From positions 22,426,058-22,490,057 of the forward strand of contig OZ012688.1 in assembly GCA_963942565.1 (NCBI GenBank): a stretch of DNA of 64,000 nucleotides. The letters run 5' to 3'. Position 1 is the stretch's first letter; every line of letters starts with the position of its first letter. This DNA comes from Maea johnstoni. Lineage: Eukaryota; Annelida; Polychaeta; Spionida; Magelonidae. Made by a program: the position numbers and the translations under genes. Below are positions 25,508 to 64,000 of the stretch, piece by piece. Below the pieces are notes generated by a model, which saw nothing but the letters and a program-made list of their open reading frames with translations, ran no database searches and had not been told where the DNA came from.

Positions 25508-26838
25508 TGATTTGCAACTTTAAGTCTCAACTGAAACGCTTTTTGAGGAACTCTGGGCTTCACCACATGCTATTTTAAGTATTCATGAAGAATAAGAAAT
25601 GATTGGTTCTTGTCCATAAGGGGTGTGTTTTTGAAATACTGTCTCATTGGTCTTTGATAAAGATATGTCTTTCAACACTGCCAATCATTCAATTTTGTTT
25701 CATCTTTCTGTTGGAGGAGGGGCAAATAGCCAAAAGAACTGATTCAGCCCTAGACAAAAAGGCTTCTTTGAAGTGTGCACATGAATAGGGATTTACAAGG
25801 TTTGGAACTTTTGATCCTGGACATATAATGTGACGTTTTTATGATTAACCTTCAACTTCTTAATTATTGCTTGTATGGATAGAAATTGGGATCTTTATAA
25901 TGGTTTCATCTTGAAATACTCTGAACTTTGTAAATTCTAAATATTTTAAAATAAAACCATTATAAAGGACCTAATTTAAGTCCATACAAGCAGTAAGACA
26001 AAGTTATTGAAAGTTCATCATAAAACAGTAACATTATATATCAATATTCATAAGATTTTAGTGGAAAACTACATGCGTTGCGGACACTACAAAAGTTGCG
26101 GACTCTACATTTCAGCTTCTTGAGCCTCTAACATCATTCCATGTACAGGTATCAAACCCAATTTAATGGTGTTTCATATCTGGGGTTCAAAGCATGAATT
26201 GATAATGGTAGATAGTCTTGAGCTTATGCAGTTTATTGTGTACAGGACCGTTGCGGACACTACAGATTTTCTACGAGACTCAACTAGCCCAAGGGTTTTA
26301 TCCAGTATCTAACTTTTTACTATGATCACTGGACTTTTAATACTTGGAAGTCATTGTAGACATTTGTACTGAGGGAAAATGCATATTTATCTGTCCCAGT
26401 GCCCTTTTATTGTTCAGCTACATTGATTTATATTTCATTGGTGTAACAAAAACACAAATTGGTAACGAAGAGCACTTTTCAAATAAAATGCTGTAACTTC
26501 GGAACCAATCACTCGATCCGCATAATTCAAATTGCAGTAAAATCTATACCTTTTTCTCTTTAAAGAAAAATCTTACATACAGAATGAAATCATTCTGGCA
26601 TTTAAGGATCAACCTTGCAATTTGAGTGTTTTATTGAGTGCAAACTGGTAACGCCAAAAAAGGGGCATTTTTGAGCCGTTTCCTGCATATTTTGGGGACC
26701 GTTCAACATATTTCTGCACTTTTTTTGTTTGCGCCTTCAAGAACTACCTAAGTACTATTAGAATTGACTCCAAATTAGTGTATATAGGCATAACTTTTTC
26801 TGTAACAAGCTGGTAACATGTAAAATTTGCTAAGAGCA
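25508..26838. other. Interior of the giant element, right side, non-coding
   Basis: Upstream region of the transposon gene. It holds GTTGCGGACACTAC at about 26077 and 26250, and GTTGCGGACTCTAC at 26095. 'ggtaac' recurs near 26460, 26647 and 26811. An inverted repeat pairs 'ttataatggttt' near 25895 with 'aaaccattataaa' near 25957. No further gene seen. Confidence 0.5.
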
Positions 26839-26897
26839 CCCTGATTGTGGCTAACCCGTACTACAATTGCTACTACTACTACTACTGCTAGTACTAT

Positions 26898-26936
<39 letters not shown>

Positions 26937-27087
26937 ATGTGTCATGGCCGTCCTATAACAATGGCCAGTAGTATTTCAAAACATGATAGATGAAACAACT
27001 TACACTCCCTTACTAACAATAAACCTTTTCCTTGATGATTGCCTGTACGATACCTGTTATATACCCTCAGCGAAAGCTAGGGTTCCA

Positions 27088-27381
27088 TCATTGCTGACAT
27101 ATCCTGTTTTTCAGATGCCACTTTTGAAATATTCCTACTAGGAGACTAGGTGCAGACAGGTTCCACAAGCATACTATGTCAAATGCTTTGTGTCCTTCCC
27201 AGTGTACCCAAGTCAGGTACTTGAGGTGACCTAGGAACCAATTGTAGTTTATGGTCTGTCTACAAAAGATAACGGTCCTGCCTATCCACACACAGTAGTG
27301 CCTTATCATGAATGGGCTCATCATATATACACACTCATTCAGTAGATTCTTCATTGTATCAGAAAATGCATTATCAACCAC
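27088..27381 (-). CDS. Small repeated ORF in the 'c' segment, copy 2
   Basis: 97 codons, longest form, starting [14 protein letters not shown]. No domain recognised. See the copy at 13763; it may be chance. Confidence 0.25.
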   Translation of the reverse strand: MVDNAFSDTMKNLLNECVYMMSPFMIRHYCVWIGRTVIFCRQTINYNWFLGHLKYLTWVHWEGHKAFDIVCLWNLSAPSLLVGIFQKWHLKNRICQQ

Positions 27382-27467
27382 GTCTCACACAACATGGTTG
27401 TGAGAGGAGTCGTACAGACACAAAAATATATGCGGTCAGTTTTTTATTGATGTAAATAGAGAGACGG

Positions 27468-28920
<1,453 letters not shown>

Positions 28921-29010
28921 TTATCCGTCTCTCTATTTACATCAATAAAAAACTGACCTCATATATGTTTGTGTCTGTACGACTCCTCTCACAACCATGT
29001 TGTGTGAGAC

Positions 29011-29304
29011 GTGGTTGATAATGCATTTTCTGATACAATGAAGAATCTACTGAATGAGTGTGTATATATGATGAGCCCATTCATGATAAGGCACTACTGT
29101 GTGTGGATAGGCAGGGCCGTTATCTTTTGTAGACAGACCATAAACTACAATTGGTTCCTAGGTCACCTCAAGTACCTGACTTGGGTACACTGGGAAGGAC
29201 ACAAAGCATTTGACATAGTATGCTTGTGGCACCTGTCTGCACCTAGTCTCCTAGTAGGAATATTTCAAAAGTGGCATCCGAAAAACAGGATATGTCAGCA
29301 ATGA
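29011..29304 (+). CDS. Small repeated ORF in the 'c' segment, copy 3
   Basis: 97 codons, inverted relative to copies 1 and 2 and nearly identical. No domain recognised. Confidence 0.25.
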   Translation: MVDNAFSDTMKNLLNECVYMMSPFMIRHYCVWIGRAVIFCRQTINYNWFLGHLKYLTWVHWEGHKAFDIVCLWHLSAPSLLVGIFQKWHPKNRICQQ

Positions 29305-29452
29305 TGGAACCCTAGCTTTCGCTGAGGGTATATAACAGGTATCGTACAGGCAATCATCAAGGGAAAGGTTTATTGTTAGTAAGGGAGTGTAAGTTGTTTC
29401 ATCTATCATGTTTTGAAATACTACTGGCCATTGTTATAGGACGGCCATGACA

Positions 29453-29453
29453 C

Positions 29454-29515
<62 letters not shown>

Positions 29516-29553
29516 ATAGTAGTAGTAGTAGTAGCAATTGTAGTAGTAGTAGT

Positions 29554-29590
<37 letters not shown>

Positions 29591-29620
29591 ATAGCAGCAG
29601 TAGTAGAAGTAGTAGTATGT
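29453..29620. repeat. (TAG)n trinucleotide tract with CAG runs
   Basis: A long merged tract where the nested palindrome meets the right arm. It contains the CAATTG interruption and an eight-copy CAG-type run. Confidence 0.95.
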
Positions 29621-29788
29621 AATGAAACAAATATTCATTTTCGATAACTCTTGAATTAAGTCATACATAAATAAATAAAAAGTGTGACCCTTCCCTCCGA
29701 CATACTCTGAACTATAGCTAGGCCAAACTAGGAAAGTCATCAATATGAGCATATGTCAAAATCACCTTAATTACTGCATCTAAGCTAT

Positions 29789-29915
<127 letters not shown>

Positions 29916-30007
29916 GTATATCCGCCTCTCTAATTACATCAATAATGGACTGACCTTATATATGTTTGTGTCTGTACGACTCCCCTCACAACCATGTTGT
30001 GTGAGAC

Positions 30008-30247
30008 ATGGTTGATAATGCATTTTCTGATACAATGAAGAATCTACTGAATGAGTGTGTATATATGATGAGCCCATTCATGATAAGGCACTACTGTGTG
30101 TGGATAGGCAGGACCGTTATCTTTTGTAGACAGACCATAAACTACAATTGGTTCCTAGGTCACCTCAAGTACCTGACTTGGGTACAACGGGAAGGACACA
30201 AAGCATTTGACATAGTATGCTTGTGGCACCTGTCTGCACCCAGATAG
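30008..30247 (+). pseudogene. Small repeated ORF in the 'c' segment, copy 4, cut by an insertion
   Basis: Same frame as copy 3 up to 'CLWHLSAP', where the 1.3-kb insertion begins. The rest resumes at 31555. Confidence 0.3.
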
Positions 30248-31554
30248 GGCCCCGTTGAAAGAGGTACTGGGAGGACAGTACAATTACAGAGAAGGGGGAG
30301 GCAAGTGTTGCGGCAAGGCGCTTAAGGCCGCAGGAGGAGTAGAAGTTGTCGATGTAATAAGGATCCGTGCGCCCAAAAAGTGAGTGGCGGGCGCACGGAT
30401 CCAAGCCCAAAGTGCAGGTGGAAGGTACATGGGATTGGATAGGGCACTGATCAGCACGTAGAGATGTGTGAAAGGGCAGATAGAAGGTAAATGGGTGGGA
30501 GTTGCATAAAGTAATAGTCATGTGCCGCAAGTGTGCATGAAAGTGACAATACCAACGTCATAGGGAACTTAATGGAACATTTCCTTCATCAACAGATATA
30601 AATTAATACTTACACCCATTAAACTTCACAGAGCTCAATTTTTATATGAAGGCTAGGCATTACTTACATTCATTAAACTATAGATTTTCTCGAAGAAATT
30701 CCTAACTTCACAACTGTGGAAATGTTTATTATAACCAGGGAATTTCATACACTAATCAAATCGGGCCTTATAGCGAACGCCAATTCAGGCAGACCTTCTC
30801 TCTGGGATCAGTGGATTTGACCAACAATTCATTTTAGTAAAGTGAAATAAAAATAATAAAAATATAGACATCGTTATTTGGAGTAGGAAATGTTTCAAAG
30901 TGCCAGACGAAGGACTGGGCAGGAAAAGATGATACTAGTTGCGGTCAGATGGATTCGAACCCGCAACCTCTTGCCCTGCAGGCAGACGCTCTAGCCACTA
31001 AGCTACGGCGCCATCTGTATGACAGCTAGGTTTGAAAAGAGAGCTATATTGATGAAATCCCGTAACTCTATTTTGGGTCGTTCCTTGCATTCCGAGTTTA
31101 GTCCTGTCATTTACGTGACTGAATACCGGAGTAAATCTTTGAAAAAGACCGCCAGGCCACTTTTATCAATGACCCCACATATTTACATAAGGCCCGAAAC
31201 TGATTATGACCTACCTACCTCATGCGAGCCAGTAAAATAGCCAAATCAAATCTGGCGCCTGTTATCTAACTACTCCAAACCGGCTCGGGATAGCCGGAAT
31301 GACGTTAGAACCCAATAAGGAGCGCCAAAATAGCTGAAAAATTGTATTTGATCTTTTAATCTAATGCCTTTTCAAATAGATAAAGAATAATGATTATATC
31401 AATACGCCTTTACATGTCGTTAACTTTATGGCATCGCCAGTTTCGCAATCCAATTTTCCTAGTGTTATGAACTTCCTATCCTGGGGTTCAATTAGTTACA
31501 TTTGCCGCCGTTTCACTTTGTGGGGGCGCTACGCGCTGCATGAACATTAGCGTC
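30241..31554. mobile_element. 1.3-kb insertion in the right arm
   Basis: The uninterrupted copies read 'ctgcacctagtctcc'; here 'ctgcacc' and 'tagtctcc' are 1314 bases apart. No clear target duplication or inverted ends. Inside are a perfect hairpin (GGATCCGTGCGCCC at 30361-30374, complement at 30389-30402) and a tRNA-like segment. Type unknown. The GC-richer start differs from its surroundings. Confidence 0.7.
30944..31019 (-). tRNA. tRNA-like sequence (SINE head or tRNA pseudogene)
   Basis: Reverse strand reads '...gtagcttagtggctagagcg...' (A-box-like) and GGGTTCGAATCC (B box). CAGATGG and CCATCTG lie 72 bases apart at the ends. The cloverleaf does not close properly (poor anticodon and T stems), so a working tRNA is unlikely. 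Confidence 0.45.
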
Positions 31555-31764
31555 TAGTCTCCTAGTAGGAATATTTCAAAAGTGGCATCCAAAAAACAGG
31601 ATATGTCAGCAATGATGGAACCCTAGCTTTCGCTGAGGGTATATAACAGGTATCATACAGGCAATCATCAAGGGAAAGGTTTAATGTAAGTAAGGGAGTG
31701 TAAGTTGTTTCATCTATCATATTATGAAATACTACTGGCCATTGTTATAGGACGGCCATGACAC

Positions 31765-31766
31765 AT

Positions 31767-31821
<55 letters not shown>

Positions 31822-31895
31822 CAATTGTAGTAGTAGTAGCAGCAGCAGCAGCAGCAATAGTAGTAGTAGTAGTATTAGAAGTAGTAGTAGTAGGT
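31765..31895. repeat. (TAG)n trinucleotide tract (right arm)
   Basis: Mirror of 13502-13612, with the CAATTG interruption. Confidence 0.92.
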
Positions 31896-32115
31896 CGAAA
31901 CAACCACCATAATAGTTAAAGTAGTAGATGATTTATCACACCTAATATATCATAACACTTGAAATGATAAATAGTTGAATATACTGTAATTTCATAAATA
32001 ATGAGGCTCAAATAAGAATGGTTTTAAACACTCAGATGATTGCATAAACACCTCATTTAATACTAAATTCCTGTTTGTTGAAACCAATTTCCCAGAATAA
32101 TCAAAGATGTCCCAC
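31895..32115. other. Right-arm-only segment
   Basis: About 220 bases with no counterpart at the corresponding place in the left arm (near 13500). Either deleted on the left or gained on the right. Confidence 0.65.
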
Positions 32116-32369
32116 ATTATACATTTGAGTTATAAGTAACCCCTAAGTTATGAATAACTAAGGGGTATACCCTATAGACTCTGTTTTATTTCTTTTGAGT
32201 TCGCTTAAGGAAAGTGCCACCATCCCTCAAAGAACTGCTATGCACTGATAATGTTTTGATCTAATTACACATATTAACGTCTATAAATAAGTCTGTTTAT
32301 TTTGTTTTGCTTTATTTTGTGGGAGATTTAATCAAAATGTAGTCCTTCATATTGTTACAATTACTACAA

Positions 32370-32975
32370 GAATGAACCTACAACCGATTTAATTGAAATG
32401 CCTTTGAGATCCAATATAACGCATTTGTTGGAATTCCAAGGAAATTAATTATAGCACATTTTGTTGGAGTCCGAAGGAAATATATATGTACAAGATCAAA
32501 GCATGTTGAAATTAAAACGTCATGGATATACACTGCAATATATTTTGGGGGGGAATCCAAAAAAATCAATTACAGAAATGGTTGAATTTAAAACTTTGTT
32601 GGTATACCAATAAAAATCATTACAACAGATTTTGTTGGAAAGCCAAGGAATTCCATCGCAGCACCTTTTGTTGAAATTCCAAGATAACAGATATGGTTGA
32701 ATATGACCATGTGTGAAAGGAAATATATTAAAAGAGATCGTGATGGAATGGCAAGGAAATTTTTAAAAAACACCTTTTGTTGAGATTCCAAGGAAACGGA
32801 TATGGCTAACTGTAACACTTTGTTGGTATGCCAATGAAATCCACCTGGTTTTGGTGGAATTCCTAGGAAAATTACCGCGGGTACAGCATTTTACCCCCCA
32901 GTATAGCACTTTACCCCCTGGTATTACACTTTACCCCCTGGTATTACACTTTACCCCCTGGTAAATTCACAAAAA
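32370..32975. repeat. Right-arm 'TTCCTTGGAATTCC' and 'CAGGGGGTAAAGTG' repeats
   Basis: Mirror of 12695-13215. The 'ttaccccctggtattacact' unit has four copies here against three on the left. Confidence 0.85.
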
Positions 32976-33054
32976 TGCATTGTGGAATTGCATTTTTTAT
33001 TTTGGACGGCCTTTACCTCACAATCCAAATAAATATATCAATCCACGGGGCTTG

Positions 33055-33525
33055 TCCCAGGTTTGTCACTACAATAAACTGCATGAATTTTGGATCTTGG
33101 CAGAGCGCGGTCTAGACCGCAGGCTCACGGGGCTTAAATTTTGTCCCAGGTTTGTCACTACAAGAAACTCCATGAATTTTGGCTCCTGACAGAGCGCGGT
33201 CTAGACCGCAAGCTCCACTGGGCTTGTCCCAGGTTTGTCACTACAAGAAAAGTACATGAATCTTGGCTCTTGGCAGAGCGCGGTCTAGACCGCAAGCTCA
33301 CAGGGCTTAAATTTTGTCCCAGGTTTGTCACTACAAGAAACTGCATGAATTTTGGCTCCTGGCAGAGCGCGGTCTAGACCGCAAGCTCCACTGGGCTTGT
33401 CCCAGGTTTGTCACTACAAGAAAAGTACATGAATCTTGGCTCTTGGCAGATCCATGGGGATTGTGCCAGAACAAACTTCTTGGAATCTTTACCCTAGCCA
33501 GAGCGCGGTCTAGACCGTGAAACGT
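33055..33525. repeat. Tandem array with GCGGTCTAGACCGC palindromes (right arm)
   Basis: Five palindromes at about 33107, 33196, 33280, 33369 and 33505 (the last ends CCGT). The 136-bp step at the end marks a fusion of two units that are separate in the left arm. Confidence 0.93.
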
Positions 33526-33674
33526 TTTTGATGAATATTGACGAAATAAATGTAAAAGTACACAGAAAAGTAACAGATTTTGTAGATTTTTCGTACTCAC
33601 TATATTTTTGATGGAAAACTGCGATTTCAGACCCTAAGTAGTACAAAAAGATTTTCCTCTTTTAAAAAAGACGC

Positions 33675-33678
<4 letters not shown>

Positions 33679-33747
<69 letters not shown>
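33679..33747. repeat. (TA)n at the right end of the giant element
   Basis: Uninterrupted TA between the element terminus and the LINE fragment. Confidence 0.95.
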
Positions 33748-34601
<854 letters not shown>

Positions 34602-34650
34602 GGGGGCTGAAGTTTTACAATAGCTAGGTTTGGAGTAAAAAAAACACTTT

Positions 34651-34974
34651 CAAATATGTTTTTGTGAAGTTTTTTGTTTTGAATGAAGATCTAATCTAAA
34701 CTTAGCATGAGGAGATTGTTGCAACATTTTGGATGGTGCAACAATCAGAACGTCATAGAACAATATGATTTGCTATTGTTGGAAGCATGTGCATGTGTGA
34801 AGCTACCACTGTTGCTTCCTCAACAATGGGAGCGTCACAAATACACATGCTTCCAACAATAGGAAATCCTATTGTTATATGATGTTCTGATTGTTGCACC
34901 ATCCAGAATGTTACAACAACAGCTTAGTTTAGATCTTCATTTTAAGCAAAAGACTTGCCAAAAAAACATGTTTG
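34651..34974. mobile_element. Palindromic MITE
   Basis: Nearly the whole unit is an imperfect palindrome. 'gaagatctaatctaaact' is mirrored by 'agtttagatcttcat', 'tgttgcaacattttggatgg' by 'ccatccagaatgttacaaca', and 'attgttggaagcatgtg' by 'cacatgcttccaacaat'. Superfamily not assigned. Confidence 0.75.
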
Positions 34975-35137
34975 TAAGCCTTGTGATATAATGGGAATTG
35001 ATCATGGGAGGTAGGTGATTGTGGCAATATACCAGTGCCCGGCCAAGTCAGCAGCCAAAAGGTGCCGGGCACTCAATTCCAACAATAAACCATGGCTACC
35101 ACATCAGCCACAAAACATCATATAAACTGGATTTATA

Positions 35138-35410
35138 CATTACTGGGCTTAAGACAACACAATTTATATATCTAGAAAGTTCGTAATATGTTCTTCTTAA
35201 ATATATTAAATCGTAATTTTAGGCCAGTAATCATGGAACAGACGTTTTGATTTCCCGAGATTCTAAGCAAAATATATCCATTTTCATTTGATGATTTCTT
35301 ACTCATTACTGGGCCTAAGACAACAAATTTTATGTATTTAGAAAGGGGGTCATATATTCTTTTAAAATATATTTAAATTGCAATTGTGGGTACCGAAATC
35401 ATGACATTGT
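35138..35410. repeat. About 165-bp tandem duplication, diverged
   Basis: 'ttactgggcttaagacaaca' at 35141 recurs as 'ttactgggcctaagacaaca' at 35306, each followed by 'tagaaag' and an 'aaatatattaaat'-like block. Confidence 0.7.
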
Positions 35411-35629
35411 TAGAAAGATCATAAAGAGCTCTTCCCTTGGCTGCTAATGTTACTACATCTACTACAATCGTATGGACCCTGCGGGGCCAGAATCAATAGT
35501 TTTCGTTTATATATTCCCTCAATTTCTTCCTAATAAGGATGGGTCCGGGATACTTCAGTTAGGCCGTTCTTATCTCACAAAACTAAGATGCTGTGTATCA
35601 AGCCTGTGTTGTGCATGAGGTTGCAGCTA

Positions 35630-37167
<1,538 letters not shown>

Positions 37168-37417
37168 GCCGAATATCTTGAATACTTAGAGGTATTCCAA
37201 TTTTCACTTATTTTCGCTGACCTTTTTCATACGTGAGAATTGAAACCTTGAATAGTAAATGTTTCAGGAGACAGATCATAACATCGAACATATTAGTTGC
37301 GTGCCATTCAGACCCTTCAGGAAATCAAAGAAATGTCTCAAAAGTGGGCAAGTGTTTCCAATAGCTTTGACCAACAAGTTGGATCAAATCTAATAATACT
37401 AAAAAAAACAATAACAA

Positions 37418-37450
37418 TACTACTACTACTACTACTATACTACTACTACA

Positions 37451-37499
<49 letters not shown>

Positions 37500-37522
37500 A
37501 TAATAATAATAATAATAATAAT
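37418..37522. repeat. (TAC)n and (TAA)n microsatellite
   Basis: TAC tract from 37418 followed by TAA/AAT from 37498. Confidence 0.95.
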
Positions 37523-37671
37523 CAGTATTTCATGAGGGTAACACTGTCAAATAACCAGAATTTGATTTTCGATGTGGCTATCAGAATCAGATTCATACGG
37601 TTACTTCAAAGAAAATCCAATATTGTACAATGAAAATCTTAGAGATTCCAACTTCTAAAGAGTGCACATAC

Positions 37672-63693
<26,022 letters not shown>

Positions 63694-64000
63694 CTGAACA
63701 ATGGAGAAAAGAAGAGGGTTCATGGTATACACAAGGATAGTTATTGGTACAGGTAGAAACATGTCAGAGAGCCTGTGTCCCGCAGTCCTGAGCCTGTGAT
63801 GGTGGCCTGAACAATGGAGAAAAGAAGAGGGTTCATGGTATACACAAGGATAGTTATTAGTACAGGTAGAAACATGTCAGAGAGCCTGTGTTCCGCAGTC
63901 CTGAGCCTGTGATGGTGGCCTGAACAATGGAGAAAAGAAGAGGGTTCATGGTATACACAAGGATAGTTATTAGTACAGGTAGAAACATGTCAGAGAGCCT

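Noticed and set aside
29421-29752. Frames of poly-Leu, poly-Val, poly-Tyr or poly-Ala across trinucleotide tracts
   Set aside because: Microsatellite translations in several frames at once.
30944-31019. A functional tRNA gene on the minus strand
   Set aside because: A and B boxes are present, but anticodon and T stems do not close and the acceptor pairs do not sit at the right spacing.

Overview
The window looks like nuclear DNA of a marine invertebrate animal. It has spliced genes with GT-AG introns, a tRNA-derived SINE, non-LTR retrotransposon fragments, many small DNA transposons, long (TA)n, (GA)n and (TAC)n microsatellites, minisatellites inside introns, and one 200-base assembly gap. 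A REJ-domain (polycystin-1 type) gene and an LRR membrane protein fit an echinoderm, hemichordate, lancelet or mollusc. The sequence alone does not settle the phylum.

Layout. (1) 2.2-4.2 kb, plus strand: last coding exon of a leucine-rich-repeat single-pass membrane protein. (2) 4.2-11.9 kb: no gene seen; microsatellites, a truncated SINE, piggyBac-like MITEs, a 39-bp tandem array, hairpins and the gap. (3) 11,963-33,678: a giant (about 21.7 kb) foldback-type element with very long terminal inverted repeats built from several kinds of tandem repeat. Its interior holds a higher-order repeat array, an 861-bp unit repeated three times with E-box, CCAAT and NRF1-like motifs, a recurrent 14-base motif, and a minus-strand two-exon transposon-type gene that seems to have lost its middle. 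A second, nested 2.7-kb palindrome sits beside its right arm, and a 1.3-kb insertion interrupts that arm. (4) 33.7-37.2 kb: a LINE reverse-transcriptase fragment between TA arrays, a MITE and more microsatellites. (5) 37.7-64 kb, minus strand: at least 17 consecutive exons of a large REJ-domain cell-surface protein. All internal exon phases agree, and both ends are missing. Its introns carry two minisatellites (64 bp x 28 and 46 bp x about 20), piggyBac-, Harbinger- and hAT-like MITEs, a SINE and a LINE tail.

The two host genes are unrelated in function beyond both being cell-surface proteins. The giant element lies where downstream exons of the REJ gene (GPS, membrane segments, PLAT) would be expected, and none were recognised there. 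The main novelty candidates are the giant foldback element with its palindrome-bearing arms and internally deleted gene, the tandemly duplicated 3' splice site at 63.6-64 kb, and a natural empty-site proof of TTAA-targeted MITE insertion at 50.6 kb.
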